A DNA stretch of 64,000 bases from Stakelama portus (GTDB lineage: Bacteria; Pseudomonadota; Alphaproteobacteria; Sphingomonadales; Sphingomonadaceae), in assembly GCF_003171655.1 (NCBI RefSeq), contig NZ_QFZL01000003.1, forward strand, positions 528,680 to 592,679, given 5' to 3'. Below the pieces are notes generated by a model. It saw only the letters and a program-made list of their open reading frames with translations, was not told the origin of the DNA and ran no database searches. Below, in pieces: positions 17,802-28,321 of the stretch (its first letter is position 1; each line of letters starts with the position of its first letter). Position numbers and translations under genes: made by a program.

Positions 17802-20375
17802 ATGCAGCTTGTCATCGTAGAATCGCCGGCCAAGGCGAAGACCATCGAAAAATATCTGGGCAAGGATTATCGCGTCCTCGCCAGCTATGGCCATGTCCGC
17901 GACTTGCCGCCCAAGGACGGGTCGGTGAATCCGGATGACGGCTTTGCGATGGAATGGGAGCCCTATGCCGACAAGAGCCGGCAGCTGAAAGCCATCGCCG
18001 ATGAAGCGAAAAAGGCCGACCGACTGATCCTCGCGACCGACCCTGATCGCGAAGGCGAAGCGATTTCGTGGCATGTGCTCGAAGTGCTGACCAAGAAAAA
18101 GGCACTGCCCGCAGAGGTCGAGCGCGTCACGTTCAACGCGATCACCAAGGCCGCCGTCACCAAGGCGATGGGTGAGCCGCGCCAGCTCGATACCGATCTG
18201 ATCGATGCCTATCGCGCGCGGCGTGCGCTCGACTATCTGGTCGGCTTCACGCTCTCGCCGGTGCTGTGGCGCAAGCTGCCGGGTGCCAAATCGGCGGGCC
18301 GCGTCCAGTCGGTCGCGCTGCGGCTGATCGTCGAGCGCGAGCGCGAGATCGAAGGCTTCATCGCGCAGGAATATTGGTCGGTCACTGCTGATATGGAGCA
18401 TGCCGGCACCGGATTTCAGACGCGCCTCGTCAAATGGAAGGGCGACAAGATCGATCGCCTGACGATCGGCACCGAAGGCGATGCGATGGCCGCGAAGAAA
18501 GCGGTCGAGGAAGGCCGCTTCAGCGTCGTCCGCGTCGAAACCAGGCCGGCGACCCGCAACCCGGCGCCGCCCTTCACCACGTCGACGCTGCAACAGGAAG
18601 CCGCGCGCAAGCTCGGCTTCTCGGCCAGCCACACGATGCGGATCGCGCAGGCGCTCTATGAGGACGGCGCGATCACCTATATGCGTACCGACGGTGTCCA
18701 GATGGACAGCGCGGCGATTCAGGAAGCGCGCAAGGCAGTCGCGACTCGCTATGACGGCAGCTATGTGCCCGACAAGCCGCGCGTCTATCAGACCAAGGCC
18801 AAGAATGCGCAGGAAGCGCACGAAGCGATCCGCCCCACCGATTTTTCGAAGGACCGCGCCGGTTCGGGCGATCACGCCAAACTCTATGACCTGATCTACA
18901 AGCGCGCGCTGGCGAGCCAGATGGCATCGGCGCGGATGGAGCGCACCACGATCGATCTGGAGGATGCGACCGGCCAGCATGGCCTGCGCGCCACGGGTCA
19001 GGTCGTGCTCTTCCCCGGCTATCTCGCGCTTTACGAAGAGGGCAAGGACGATGTTTCTGTTGGCGGCTCGGGCAAACATGCCGACGCCGCTGACGACGAG
19101 GATTCGCGCCGCCTGCCCAAAATGTCCGAAGGCGATGCGCCCGCCAAAAAGGGCGTGAATGCCGAACAGCATTTCACCCAGCCGCCGCCCCGTTTTTCCG
19201 AAGCATCGCTGGTGAAAAGGCTCGAGGAACTCGGCATCGGCCGCCCGTCGACCTATGCCTCGATCATTCAGGTGCTCAAGGACCGCGCCTATGTGCGGGT
19301 CGAGAAGAACCGTTTCTTCGCCGAGGAAAGCGGGCGGTTGCTGACGGCGTTCCTCGAACGTTTCTTCGCCAAATATGTCAGCTATGATTACACCGCCGAG
19401 CTTGAGGAAGAGCTGGACGATGTGTCGGGCGGGCGTGCGGGGTGGCAGGCAGTGCTCGACGAATTCTGGCACGATTTCAAACCGCGCACCGATGAGGTGA
19501 TGGAACAGAAGCCGTCGGACATCACTGCCGAGCTCGACAAGTTCCTCGAACCCTATCTCTTTCCGGCCAAGGCCGATGGCAGCGACCCGCGCGCCTGCCC
19601 CGCCTGCGCCGACGGCAAGCTTGCGCTTCGCGGCGGCCGCTATGGCGCGTTCGTCGCCTGCTCCAACTATCCCGAGTGCAAATTCACCCGTCGTTTCGCC
19701 CAGCCGGGCGGCGAGGGGAGCGAGGACACCGGGCCCGAGGCGCTGGGCAAGGATCCCGAAACGGGGCTGGAGATCGAACGCAAGTCGGGGCGGTTCGGCC
19801 CCTATATCCAGCTGGGCGAAGGCAAGGACGCCAAGCGCGCGTCGATTCCCAAGGATCTGCCGGGCGAGCTCGATCTCGAATGGGCGCTCAAGCTGCTCAG
19901 CCTGCCGCGCATCATCGGCAATCACCCCGAAACCGGCGAGCCGATCGAGGCCGCGATCGGGCGCTATGGCCCGTATCTGAAGCATGACGGCAAATATGCC
20001 CGGCTATCGAGCACCGTCGAAGTGTTCGAAACCGGCATGAATGCGGCGGTGGTGAAGCTGGCAGAAGCGGCCGAAGCCAAGGGCGGGCGCGGTCGTGGCG
20101 CGGCGCGTGAGCCGCTCAAGACCTTCGGCGCACATCCGACTTCGGGCGGCGAGATGAAGCTGATGGAGGGGCGCTATGGCCCCTATGTCACTGACGGCAC
20201 GACCAATGCGACTCTGCCCAAGACCGCCGATCCGGCAACGCTGACTGCGGAAGAGGCCGCCGCGCTGATCGACGCCAAGGCAGCCAAGGGCCCGGCCAAG
20301 GGCAAGAAAAAGGCTGCGCCGAAGAAAAAGGCTCCGGCGAAGAAAAAGGCTCCGGCAAAAAAGGCCGCGGAATAG
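17802..20375 (+). CDS. topA: DNA topoisomerase I
   Basis: Type IA topoisomerase that relaxes negative supercoils (nucleoid). The 857-residue product has the Toprim domain (VIVESPAKAKTIEKYLG, then LATDPDREGEAISWH) and the catalytic tyrosine Tyr293 in ITYMRTD. YRARRALDYLVGF and SAGRVQSVALRL mark the cleavage-strand region. One C4 zinc ribbon (CPAC ... CSNYPEC) is followed by topo-C repeats (GRFGPYI, GRYGPYL, GRYGPYV) and a Lys/Ala/Pro-rich basic tail. The length is typical for alphaproteobacteria. It is separated from dprA by 5.1 kb, unlike the common plsY-dprA-topA order. Confidence 0.97.
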   Translation: MQLVIVESPAKAKTIEKYLGKDYRVLASYGHVRDLPPKDGSVNPDDGFAMEWEPYADKSRQLKAIADEAKKADRLILATDPDREGEAISWHVLEVLTKKKALPAEVERVTFNAITKAAVTKAMGEPRQLDTDLIDAYRARRALDYLVGFTLSPVLWRKLPGAKSAGRVQSVALRLIVEREREIEGFIAQEYWSVTADMEHAGTGFQTRLVKWKGDKIDRLTIGTEGDAMAAKKAVEEGRFSVVRVETRPATRNPAPPFTTSTLQQEAARKLGFSASHTMRIAQALYEDGAITYMRTDGVQMDSAAIQEARKAVATRYDGSYVPDKPRVYQTKAKNAQEAHEAIRPTDFSKDRAGSGDHAKLYDLIYKRALASQMASARMERTTIDLEDATGQHGLRATGQVVLFPGYLALYEEGKDDVSVGGSGKHADAADDEDSRRLPKMSEGDAPAKKGVNAEQHFTQPPPRFSEASLVKRLEELGIGRPSTYASIIQVLKDRAYVRVEKNRFFAEESGRLLTAFLERFFAKYVSYDYTAELEEELDDVSGGRAGWQAVLDEFWHDFKPRTDEVMEQKPSDITAELDKFLEPYLFPAKADGSDPRACPACADGKLALRGGRYGAFVACSNYPECKFTRRFAQPGGEGSEDTGPEALGKDPETGLEIERKSGRFGPYIQLGEGKDAKRASIPKDLPGELDLEWALKLLSLPRIIGNHPETGEPIEAAIGRYGPYLKHDGKYARLSSTVEVFETGMNAAVVKLAEAAEAKGGRGRGAAREPLKTFGAHPTSGGEMKLMEGRYGPYVTDGTTNATLPKTADPATLTAEEAAALIDAKAAKGPAKGKKKAAPKKKAPAKKKAPAKKAAE

Positions 20376-20388
20376 GCAACGCGCCGTC

Positions 20389-21030
20389 GTGAACGGGGTC
20401 CGGCTCTCGATCATCAGCGATACGCATCTTCAACAGGATCGTATCGCGATGGGGGCGGGCGACGTGATGATTCATTGCGGCGACATGCTGAACCTGGCGT
20501 GCGACAGCGATGCCGAACTCGCGCGAGTCGACGACTGGTTCGGCGATCAGCGCTTCGATGCGGTCCTCTGCACCGGCGGCAATCATGACTGGGCGTTGCA
20601 GCGCCGTGTCGAAACCGGCGCGGTTGCTTTCGCCAATGCGCGATATCTGCAGGACGCGGGCTGGGAATATCGCGGGCTGAAATTCTATGCCGCGCCCTGG
20701 GTGCCCGACCTGCCGAGGCACGCCTTCCATGCGCCGGATCGGGTTTTGCGGCGCAAATGGGCGGAGATTCCGACGGGCATCGATGTGCTGATCACCCACA
20801 CGCCGCCGGCCGGCATATTGGATGTGTCCAGCAATGGGAAAAGCCTGGGCTGTCCGCTACTTCGCGACGAACTTGCCCGCATCAGGCCGCGTCTGCACTG
20901 TTTCGGCCATGTTCACGCCGGCGCCGGTCAGACAAGGATCGGCGATACGCTGTTCGTCAACGCAAGCGCATTGGTCAGCCGCAGCAGCCATGTCCGTGGC
21001 GCGGTTTGCGTAACGCTCACGCCATTCTGA
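20389..21030 (+). CDS. Calcineurin-like metallophosphoesterase
   Basis: A 213-residue protein of the metallophosphatase superfamily. Metal-binding motifs are in order: SDTHLQQD (D-x-H), MIHCGDML (GD), GGNHDW (GNHD), ITHTPPAGILD and FGHVHAGAGQ (GHxH). It resembles small phosphatases such as the MPPED/239FB type. The start is GTG 20389, 14 bases after topA, without a strong Shine-Dalgarno sequence, so it probably depends on topA translation. Substrate unknown. Confidence 0.85.
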   Translation: MNGVRLSIISDTHLQQDRIAMGAGDVMIHCGDMLNLACDSDAELARVDDWFGDQRFDAVLCTGGNHDWALQRRVETGAVAFANARYLQDAGWEYRGLKFYAAPWVPDLPRHAFHAPDRVLRRKWAEIPTGIDVLITHTPPAGILDVSSNGKSLGCPLLRDELARIRPRLHCFGHVHAGAGQTRIGDTLFVNASALVSRSSHVRGAVCVTLTPF

Positions 21031-21095
21031 TCGCGTGACGTTCGCGTCGGCAGGCGTCGGATACTTCCCGAACGCGCCTGCAATTCTGCCGCGGT

Positions 21096-21392
21096 TTATG
21101 CCGCCCGGCGGCTGGTCGCGCTCAGCCATGCACGTGCGGCCTTCTGCGCTTCGATGATTTCGCGTGCGCTCATGTCCTCGGCGATTTCCGCGCGGCATTC
21201 CTGCGCATGATCGCTTCCCGACATCGCCGCGATGTTGAACCATTTATGTGCTTCGATCAGGTCGACATCGACCCCGTCGGAACCGCTCGAATAAACGATT
21301 CCCAAGTCATAACATGCCTGCGCATCTCCGCGGGCCGCATCCTGCAGCCGGCTTTCGATCAGGAAACGCGCGCTCTTGAGGCTGTTGCCCAT
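21096..21392 (-). CDS. Small Sel1-repeat protein
   Basis: A 98-residue product containing a TPR-like Sel1 repeat: AARGDAQACYDLGIVYSSG, then DLIEAHKWFNIAAMSG. Sel1-like repeats mediate protein contacts. No signal peptide is present. It is convergent with the phosphoesterase gene and lies downstream of panC on the same strand (75-base gap). Confidence 0.7.
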   Translation of the reverse strand: MGNSLKSARFLIESRLQDAARGDAQACYDLGIVYSSGSDGVDVDLIEAHKWFNIAAMSGSDHAQECRAEIAEDMSAREIIEAQKAARAWLSATSRRAA

Positions 21393-21467
21393 CTCGCTAC
21401 CCCTTTTCCACGATCCACTCGCGAATCATGGTTTGGGGCAGCAATTGCGAACAATTGGTTAACGGAA

Positions 21468-22310
21468 TTAACCGTTCCCGTTTACCGCGACATTGTCGAT
21501 CAGCCGGGTTCCGTGGATTTTGGCCGCTGCCAGCAGCCGCTGCGGCTTTCCCGCTACGGGTTCGCCCAGAGTGTCTGAATCGACCAGCGCGACATAATCG
21601 ACTTCGAATCCGGCGGCGGTCAGCATCTCGCGGGCCTGTTCGAGCGCCGCCTGCGCATCGCCGCCCTGGCTGATCGTCCGTTCGGCGACGCCCAGCGCGC
21701 GCGGCATCGCGATAGCCGCCTTGCGATCTTCCTCGACCAGATAGGCGTTGCGCGACGACATGGCGAGGCCGTCATCCTCGCGCTGGGTGGGCATGCCGAT
21801 GATCTCGATCGGCATGTCGAGGTCGGTGACCATGCGGCGGATCACCGCGAGCTGCTGATAATCCTTCTCGCCGAATATCGCGGCATCGGGCTGAACCTGA
21901 TTGAACAGCTTCGCGACCACCGTCGCGACGCCGTCGAAATGGCCGGGGCGGTGCGCGCCTTCCAGCGGTTCGCTGACTCCTGCGACCGAAATGCCTGACG
22001 AGAAGCCGTCGGGGTACATCGCTTCGACCGGCGGCATCCACAACAGGTCCACGCCCGCTTCGGACAGCATCCGTGCGTCGCGCTGTTCCTGACGCGGATA
22101 GCGGCTGAAATCCTCATCGGGGCCGAATTGGGTGGGATTGACGAAGATCGACACGGCCACGCGGTCGCCGTTGCGCCGTGCGGTATCGACCAGCGCGAGA
22201 TGGCCGGCATGCAGCGCGCCCATCGTCGGAACAAGCACGAGTCGCTCGCCTGCGGCGCGAAAGCCACGTACGGCCTCGCGCAGCGCTTCGAGTTGGCGAA
22301 TGGTTTGCAC
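21468..22310 (-). CDS. panC: Pantothenate synthetase
   Basis: Condenses pantoate and beta-alanine with ATP in coenzyme A synthesis (cytosol). The 280-residue product has the nucleotide-binding VPTMGALHAGHLAL (HxGH), FVNPTQFGPDEDFSRYPR, then FGEKDYQQLAVIRRM and the KMSKS-like MSSRNAYL. All diagnostic segments are intact and length is normal. It is divergent from mipZ with an 80-base gap. Confidence 0.96.
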   Translation of the reverse strand: MQTIRQLEALREAVRGFRAAGERLVLVPTMGALHAGHLALVDTARRNGDRVAVSIFVNPTQFGPDEDFSRYPRQEQRDARMLSEAGVDLLWMPPVEAMYPDGFSSGISVAGVSEPLEGAHRPGHFDGVATVVAKLFNQVQPDAAIFGEKDYQQLAVIRRMVTDLDMPIEIIGMPTQREDDGLAMSSRNAYLVEEDRKAAIAMPRALGVAERTISQGGDAQAALEQAREMLTAAGFEVDYVALVDSDTLGEPVAGKPQRLLAAAKIHGTRLIDNVAVNGNG

Positions 22311-22390
22311 GCTTCAACACCCTCGGATACAGTCGGAGCGCGGCCTTCTATGGGGGGCGGGCCTCGCGATCAACAAGGGAAGCTACTGAT

Positions 22391-23185
22391 TTGTCTGACG
22401 CAGCGAATCGCCTGCATGTCGTCGTCTTCGCGAACGAGAAGGGCGGCACCGGCAAATCCACCACAGCAGTGCATGTCGCAATCGCGCTGGCGGCGAAGGG
22501 CGCGCGCGTGGCCTGTTTCGATCTCGATCATCGCCAGCGCACGATGGGGCGCTATCTCGACAATCGTCTGGCGACGATTCAGCGGACCGGGCGCGAATTG
22601 CCGATGCCCCGGTATGAAACGCATGACGGCGAAACGATGGCGAAATTCTCCGCCTCGCTCGATCGGCTGAGTGCCGACGCCGATTTCCTGGTCATCGACA
22701 CGCCGGGCCGCGACGACAAATTCGCGCGGATCGCAGTCACCAATGCCGACACGCTGGTGACGCCGATGAACGACAGCTTCGTCGATTTCGATCTGATCGG
22801 CCAGGTCGATCCCGAAACATTTCGCGTGATCCGCCCCAGCTTCTATTCCGAGCTGATCTGGGAATCGCGCAAGCGCCGCGCCAAGGCCGATGGCGAAACG
22901 ATCGACTGGGTCGTGCTGCGCAATCGCATGCAGCATATCGAAGCGCGCAACATGCGCCGCGTGTCGGATGCGATCGACCAGCTTTCCAAACGCGTCGGCT
23001 TCCGCGTCATTTCCGGTCTTTCGGAGCGCGTCATCTATCGCGAACTGTTCCCGCAGGGGCTGACGATGCTCGACAGCCGCGAATTCGGCGAGATGGGGCT
23101 GGCCCATGTCGCCGCCCGACAGGAATTGCGGGAGATGATGGCAGGGCTGGCATTGCCCGAACCGGCCATGCCGCTGTTCGCGTGA
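22391..23185 (+). CDS. mipZ: Division-plane positioning ATPase MipZ
   Basis: ParA-like ATPase that forms a gradient from ParB at the poles and keeps FtsZ at mid-cell in Caulobacter and relatives. The 264-residue product has the deviant Walker A NEKGGTGKSTTAVH, the FDLDHRQRTMGRYLDNR segment typical of MipZ, Walker B FLVIDTPG and LVTPMNDSFVDFDLIG. TTG 22391 is chosen because AAGGGAAG lies about eight bases upstream and the product then begins MSDAANRLHVVVFANEKGG. Confidence 0.92.
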   Translation: MSDAANRLHVVVFANEKGGTGKSTTAVHVAIALAAKGARVACFDLDHRQRTMGRYLDNRLATIQRTGRELPMPRYETHDGETMAKFSASLDRLSADADFLVIDTPGRDDKFARIAVTNADTLVTPMNDSFVDFDLIGQVDPETFRVIRPSFYSELIWESRKRRAKADGETIDWVVLRNRMQHIEARNMRRVSDAIDQLSKRVGFRVISGLSERVIYRELFPQGLTMLDSREFGEMGLAHVAARQELREMMAGLALPEPAMPLFA

Positions 23186-23192
23186 CGCGCGC

Positions 23193-23501
23193 GTGATCTT
23201 CAAATTTCTGACGGCGGCGCTGGTCGCGTATCTTGGCTGGCGAATGTGGCACGGCTTTGGGCCGCTTCCCGGTTCGCCCAAGCCGGCGCAAGAGCCTCCG
23301 GTGCGCGAGGGGCATCGCGATGCCTGCACCCTGCTCGACGTGCCCGCCGATGCCGATGCCGAACAGATCCGCGCGGCGCACCGGCGGCTGATCGCTCGCG
23401 TGCATCCCGATCGGGGCGGCAGCGCCGAACTGACGCGGCGGGTGAATGCGGCGCGCGACTTGCTGCTGCAAGATTTGGAGGCCAACAGGCCAAAGGATTG
23501 A
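23193..23501 (+). CDS. Membrane-anchored small DnaJ-domain protein
   Basis: 102 residues with an N-terminal hydrophobic anchor (MIFKFLTAALVAYLGW) and a C-terminal J-domain: ACTLLDVPADADAEQIRAAHRRLIARVHPDRGGS, with the HPD motif. J-domains stimulate DnaK. GTG 23193 follows mipZ by seven bases, suggesting one operon. Function in mipZ context is unknown. Confidence 0.82.
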   Translation: MIFKFLTAALVAYLGWRMWHGFGPLPGSPKPAQEPPVREGHRDACTLLDVPADADAEQIRAAHRRLIARVHPDRGGSAELTRRVNAARDLLLQDLEANRPKD

Positions 23502-23550
23502 ACTTTTCCTGCGCCTGAGGGATTAGGGCGCTCACATCATCGGAGGCATC

Positions 23551-24933
23551 ATGACGCATCAGTTCGATCCCACGTCGCTTCGGGAATATGACATCCGCGG
23601 AATCGTGGGAAAGACGCTGGGCCCGGACGATGCACGCGCGATCGGTCGCGGTTTCGCGACCCTGCTGCGTCGTGAGGGCGGGCATCGCGTCGCGGTGGGC
23701 CGTGACGGCCGCCATTCCTCTCCCGATCTGGAAGCGGCGCTGATCGAAGGTCTGACCGCATCGGGATGCGATGTCGTGCGGGTTGGCCTGGGCCCCACGC
23801 CGATGCTCTATTACGCCGAAGCGACGTTAGAAGTGGATGGCGGCATCCAGATAACCGGCAGCCACAATCCCGCAAATTACAATGGCTTCAAGATGGTGTT
23901 TCAGCACCGTCCCTTTTTCGGCGAAGATATCCAGCGGATCGGCAAGCTGGCGGCTGAGGGCGATTGGGAGGACGGAACCGGCGAAGTTACCGACGCCGAC
24001 ATCATCGACGCCTATGTCGGTCGACTGATGGCGGGCTATGCCGGCGGCGCCTATCGCATCGGCTGGGATTGCGGTAACGGCGCGTCCGGTCCGGTCGTGG
24101 AGAAGCTGATCAAGCTGCTCCCGGGTGAGCATTACACGCTGTTCACCGATGTGGACGGCAATTTCCCCAATCATCATCCCGATCCTACCGAGGAAAAGAA
24201 CCTCGCCGATCTGAAGGCGCTGGTCGCGGAGAAGCAGCTCGATTTCGGACTGGCATTCGATGGCGATGGCGACCGGATCGGCGCGATCGACGGTCAGGGC
24301 CGCGTGATCTGGGGCGATCAGCTTCTCTCCATTCTGGCGGAACCTGTGCTGAAGGAAGAGCCCGGCGCGGCGATCATCGCCGATGTGAAGGCCAGCCAGA
24401 TGCTGTTCGATCGCGTCTCCGAACTGGGCGGCGAGCCGATCATGTGGAAAACCGGTCACAGCCTGATCAAGACGAAGATGCGGGAAACCGGCGCGCCGCT
24501 GGCCGGCGAAATGAGCGGTCATATCTTCTTCGCGCATGATTATTACGGGTTCGACGACGCGCAATATGCGGCGGTGCGGCTGATCCGCGCAGTGCATATG
24601 ATCGGCAAGTCGCTCACCGAAATCCGCGGTGCGATGCCCGATTTCGTCAATACGCCGGAATTGCGCTTTCAGGTGGATGAGAGCCGCAAGTTCGCGATCG
24701 TCGATGAAGTGCTCGCGCGGCTGAAGGAGGATGGCGCCGACGTCAACGGCACCGACGGCGCGCGGGTGAACACGCCCGACGGCTGGTGGCTGCTGCGTGC
24801 GTCGAACACCCAGGACGTGCTGGTTGCGCGTGCCGAGGCACGCAGCCAGGAAGGGCTGGACCGGCTGATGGCGCAGCTTGACGCACAGCTTACCGCGAGC
24901 GGAGTCGAGCGCGGCGAGACCGTAGGACACTGA
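23551..24933 (+). CDS. pgmG: Phosphomannomutase/phosphoglucomutase
   Basis: Alpha-D-phosphohexomutase that moves phosphate between C1 and C6 of mannose or glucose and feeds sphingan/LPS sugar synthesis. In the 460-residue product the N-terminal [11 protein letters not shown] is typical. The phosphoserine is Ser104 in [11 protein letters not shown], and the metal loop is Asp237-Asp239-Asp241 (FDGDGDR). GEMSGHIFF and the C-terminal [15 protein letters not shown] phosphate-binding loop complete the four domains. pgmG is the name used in Sphingomonas for this type. GGAGG lies just upstream of the ATG. Confidence 0.9.
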   Translation: MTHQFDPTSLREYDIRGIVGKTLGPDDARAIGRGFATLLRREGGHRVAVGRDGRHSSPDLEAALIEGLTASGCDVVRVGLGPTPMLYYAEATLEVDGGIQITGSHNPANYNGFKMVFQHRPFFGEDIQRIGKLAAEGDWEDGTGEVTDADIIDAYVGRLMAGYAGGAYRIGWDCGNGASGPVVEKLIKLLPGEHYTLFTDVDGNFPNHHPDPTEEKNLADLKALVAEKQLDFGLAFDGDGDRIGAIDGQGRVIWGDQLLSILAEPVLKEEPGAAIIADVKASQMLFDRVSELGGEPIMWKTGHSLIKTKMRETGAPLAGEMSGHIFFAHDYYGFDDAQYAAVRLIRAVHMIGKSLTEIRGAMPDFVNTPELRFQVDESRKFAIVDEVLARLKEDGADVNGTDGARVNTPDGWWLLRASNTQDVLVARAEARSQEGLDRLMAQLDAQLTASGVERGETVGH

Positions 24934-24942
24934 TCCGATCGG

Positions 24943-24970
24943 AGGCCGGGAGACATTTGTCCCCCGGCCT
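24943..24970 (+). terminator. Hairpin after pgmG
   Basis: AGGCCGGG (24943-24950) pairs with CCCGGCCT (24963-24970) around a 12-base loop, ten bases after the pgmG stop. No T-run follows on the plus strand, so it may be a weak or Rho-assisted terminator. Confidence 0.5.
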
Positions 24971-25046
24971 TGCGAAAACAATCTATTCCTTCTTCGGACC
25001 GGGAAAAGGCTGGCAATCGGCAGCGTGAGGCGCCACTTGGGAAGCC

Positions 25047-25805
25047 ATGGCGCAGGCTCCCGAAATCATCCGCGTGATCGATCTTGAAACCACCGGTGCA
25101 TCTCCGGCGGCGCATGGCGTGTGCGAAATCGGCTGGCAGGACGTCGCTCGCGGCGAGGATGGCCGCTGGGAATTGCAGGGCGAAGGCGGGTCGCAATTCG
25201 TCAATCCCGGCCGCCCCATCCCGCCGGTAACGCAGGCGATCCACCATATCCGCGACGAAGATGTGGCGGATGCGCCGTGGTGGCACGATGTCGCCCGGCC
25301 GCTGCTCAACCCCTGGCCGCGCCGCGTGGCGCTGGCCGCGCATCGCGCGGATTTCGAACAGCAATTTTGTACCGCCGCGCTTACCCGATCGGCGGACTGG
25401 ATCTGCACCTGGAAATGCGCGCTGCGGCTATGGCCCGAATCGGCGGGCTTTTCGAACCAGTATCTCCGCTATTGGCGCAAGCCCGAGGGGATGGACCATG
25501 CGCGCGGTCTTCCCGCGCACCGCGCCTTTCCCGATGCCTATGTGACTGCATTCCATTTGCGCGACATGCTCAACGAAACGCCTGTCGATCAGCTTATCGC
25601 CTGGTCGGCGCTGCCGGGTCTGTTGCCGCGCGTGCATTATGGCCCGCATCGCGGCAAGGAATGGAGCGAGCTGGAGGAGGAAACGCTGGTCGCATTCCTC
25701 GACGATCGCAGCGAGGATGTGCGCTACACCGCCGATCTGGAACTGGAACGCCGGCGCGGGCCGGGACTGGGTGCCAGGACGCCGGCCGAGCGGCTGCTGC
25801 TGTAA
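25047..25805 (+). CDS. DEDDh-type 3'-5' exonuclease (ExoX-like)
   Basis: A 252-residue protein with exonuclease motifs VIDLETTGASPAAHGVCEIGW (D and E metal ligands), VALAAHRADFEQQF and, near 170, HRAFPDAYVTAFHLRDML (H and D). The RNase T/DnaQ fold is clear. A short extension (KEWSELEEETLVAFLDDR) fits the C-terminal region seen in ExoX-like proteins. Likely roles are DNA repair or RNA trimming. It is independent of its neighbours. Confidence 0.82.
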   Translation: MAQAPEIIRVIDLETTGASPAAHGVCEIGWQDVARGEDGRWELQGEGGSQFVNPGRPIPPVTQAIHHIRDEDVADAPWWHDVARPLLNPWPRRVALAAHRADFEQQFCTAALTRSADWICTWKCALRLWPESAGFSNQYLRYWRKPEGMDHARGLPAHRAFPDAYVTAFHLRDMLNETPVDQLIAWSALPGLLPRVHYGPHRGKEWSELEEETLVAFLDDRSEDVRYTADLELERRRGPGLGARTPAERLLL

Positions 25806-25838
25806 AAGCGGGACCGGCGGTGCCGGCCCCTTGCGCCG

Positions 25839-26768
25839 TCAATATTCGATACGCTCGGCGGTCAGGCCGTGTTCGCGCTTCAGAAATTCCTGAACGCTGT
25901 CATTGCCGGCGAGATGCCCCGCGCCGACCGCGACGAACACGGTACCCGGCTGATCCATCCGGTTGTCGATCCAGATCGCCCAGCGCTGATTGCGTTCGGT
26001 GAGGAGACGCGCGGCAACGCCGGGCGTTTCGATCATGCCCTCGTTCATCAGTTCGCCCAGCTTCTCCGGATTGCCATCGGCCCATTGTTCGACCGTTTCG
26101 TCGAGCGCTGGTCCGATATCGGCATATCCGTCGAGCAGCGTCTTCAGATAGGCGATCTGAACGTCCTCGGGCATCGTGTCGAAAAAACCCAACTGCTCAT
26201 CGACGGTCTCGAGCGCCGAAATCTTCTTGCCTTCCTCGGTCGCCGCCTCGGTAATCACATGCTCGACGCCGCTATTGGGATCATAGCCCATCTTGACCAC
26301 CGGCAGCACGCTGAGGGTCATCGCTGCGAACCACGGTTCGAACCGGTCGAACGCCCCGACGGGCAGGCCCAGATCGTCCATCACTGCCTTGTAGGTGTCG
26401 CGATATTCGGCACCCAGCTTGTCGCGCAATGACGGGCCGGTCATCTGCATGGCCATCTGCATGACCTTGCTCTGCATCTCGTTCATGTCGGGCGGGATCA
26501 TTTCCAGCACCAGTTCGTCGCTGTCTTCGAATGCGTCGTGCACCGCTTCGTCAAACCAGCCGAACCCCGGTTTCAGGACATGTACGGTGCCGAACAGATA
26601 GATGGTCGTATCCGCGTCCTTCACGACCCAGATCGCCGGATCGGCATCCCGCGTTGCCGCCGCGACCTCGGTCCGGGCAGGCGCGGTCGCGGGAGCTTCC
26701 TGCGCATGTGCGAGCGGCCCGGCGAACAGGGCAAGGGCGGCGGCGCCGCGGAGCAGTTTCTGAAACAT
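25839..26768 (-). CDS. TraB/GumN family protein, exported
   Basis: A 309-residue protein with a signal peptide (MFQKLLRGAAALALFAGPLAHAQ). The TraB/GumN body shows IWVVKDADTTIYLFGTVHVL, FDEAVHDAFEDSDELVLE and the C-terminal ERNQRWAIWIDNRM and FVAVGAGHLAGNDSVQEFLK segment. The conserved GxxH and ER-type residues are shared with Tiki-like metalloproteases, so peptidase activity is possible but unproven. ATG 26786 is an in-frame alternative start. Confidence 0.85.
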   Translation of the reverse strand: MFQKLLRGAAALALFAGPLAHAQEAPATAPARTEVAAATRDADPAIWVVKDADTTIYLFGTVHVLKPGFGWFDEAVHDAFEDSDELVLEMIPPDMNEMQSKVMQMAMQMTGPSLRDKLGAEYRDTYKAVMDDLGLPVGAFDRFEPWFAAMTLSVLPVVKMGYDPNSGVEHVITEAATEEGKKISALETVDEQLGFFDTMPEDVQIAYLKTLLDGYADIGPALDETVEQWADGNPEKLGELMNEGMIETPGVAARLLTERNQRWAIWIDNRMDQPGTVFVAVGAGHLAGNDSVQEFLKREHGLTAERIEY

Positions 26769-26905
26769 GGGGATAATTCCTGTCATCGTATTCCCGGCAT
26801 CCTGCCCGTCTGTCCTGAAAGGCCATCGGCGAGCGGCAGCAAGCGCTGTCACCAACGCATGCAGTGTGTCAGGATAGCCTGACGATGCGCCATTCGGGAA
26901 TGGGG

Positions 26906-28129
26906 TCAGGCGAGCATTTCCTTGAGCGGTGTCGTGCTGTCGGCGAGCCGTTCGGGCGCGATCCCGGCGCGTTCGAGTACCAGCTTGCGCCCCTGGACAT
27001 AGTCCCTGGTCGCGTTGACGCAATCGAGCGCGATGACGTGCCCGTCCTTCAGATATATGACCGAGAAGCTGCGATCGGCCGGGTCGCCGCGCACCACCGC
27101 ATCGTCGAATCCGGTGGATAGCCCGACGGTCTGAAGCTTGATGTCATATTGGTTCGACCAGAACCACGGCACCGCATTATAGCTTGCTTCGATGCCCGCG
27201 ATATTCTTTGCGACGACCGTCGCCTGATCATTTGCATTCTGCACCGATTCCAGCCGGATCGATGCGCCGTCCGCGAAACCGTTGGGATGGCGCGCGCAAT
27301 CGCCGATCGCATAGATGTCGGGCAGGCTGGTCTGGCACTGGGCGTCGACATCGACGCCGTTGTCGCCGGTCGCACCCGCTGCCGTCAGCGGCGCGACGGC
27401 GGGGATGATGCCGATGCCGACGATCACCATCTCGCAGGGGATCTCCTCGCCATCGGCCATGCGCACGCCGGTCACATGCGTTTCGCCCAGGATGCAGTCG
27501 ACTCTGGCATCGAGCCGGACATCGACGCCATGCGCGCGATGTTCCTTCTCGAAAAAGCGCGACAGCGGTTCGCCTGCGACGCGGGCGAGCACGCGGTCGA
27601 GCGCTTCGAGCAGCACGACTTTCTTCCCGAACTTGGTCAGCACGGCTGCCGCTTCCAGCCCGATATAGCCGCCACCGATCACCACCGCCCGCTGGACATT
27701 GGGAAGCTCGGCGGTCATCCGGTCGGCGTCTGCGCGCGTCCGGACGGTGTGGACGCCGGTCAGGTGATGGCCATCGCACAGGATGCGCCGCGGCGCGCCG
27801 CCGGTGGCCCAGATCAGCTTGCCATAGCCATAGGTCGCACCCGTTTCGGTGGTGACCGCATGCGCGGCGGGATCGACGCTGGTCACATGCTCGCCAAGCA
27901 GCATCGCGATGTCGCGTTCGGCCCAGAAATTTTCGGGGCGGATCAGCAGGCGTTCGAAATGCTTGTCGCCCTGCAGATATTCCTTGGAAAGCGGTGGGCG
28001 CTCATAGGGCGGTTCGGCTTCGTCGCCGATCATCGCGATCGTGCCTGCAAATTTGTTCTGGCGCAGCGCGATTGCCGCCTGCGCGCCGCCATGCCCGGCC
28101 CCCACGATGATGACGTCGAATTTCTTCAT
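26906..28129 (-). CDS. FAD-dependent ferredoxin/rubredoxin reductase
   Basis: A 407-residue class I NAD(P)H:FAD reductase resembling the ferredoxin reductases of P450 and dioxygenase systems. N-terminal FAD motif [19 protein letters not shown], then [11 protein letters not shown], second NAD-binding Rossmann motif [21 protein letters not shown] and the ATG-type [12 protein letters not shown]. The C-terminal domain ([17 protein letters not shown]) is family specific. No ferredoxin or oxygenase gene is adjacent, so the partner must lie elsewhere. Confidence 0.92.
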   Translation of the reverse strand: MKKFDVIIVGAGHGGAQAAIALRQNKFAGTIAMIGDEAEPPYERPPLSKEYLQGDKHFERLLIRPENFWAERDIAMLLGEHVTSVDPAAHAVTTETGATYGYGKLIWATGGAPRRILCDGHHLTGVHTVRTRADADRMTAELPNVQRAVVIGGGYIGLEAAAVLTKFGKKVVLLEALDRVLARVAGEPLSRFFEKEHRAHGVDVRLDARVDCILGETHVTGVRMADGEEIPCEMVIVGIGIIPAVAPLTAAGATGDNGVDVDAQCQTSLPDIYAIGDCARHPNGFADGASIRLESVQNANDQATVVAKNIAGIEASYNAVPWFWSNQYDIKLQTVGLSTGFDDAVVRGDPADRSFSVIYLKDGHVIALDCVNATRDYVQGRKLVLERAGIAPERLADSTTPLKEMLA

Positions 28130-28321
28130 GCCCGCAACCGCTCCTTCGCCCGCAAATTCCGCCCGGTCTCAGCCCAGCTAGCGTATTCGCGGCGTCGATC
28201 AACATCAGACGGGCCCGTACCCGCTGGGCGACACAGAATCCGTGGCGGAAAACGATGCGTCAGGAAGCGCATCGACGCATGTGGCGGCGAATCGGCGGGG
28301 CGGGATTCGGACATGGGAAAA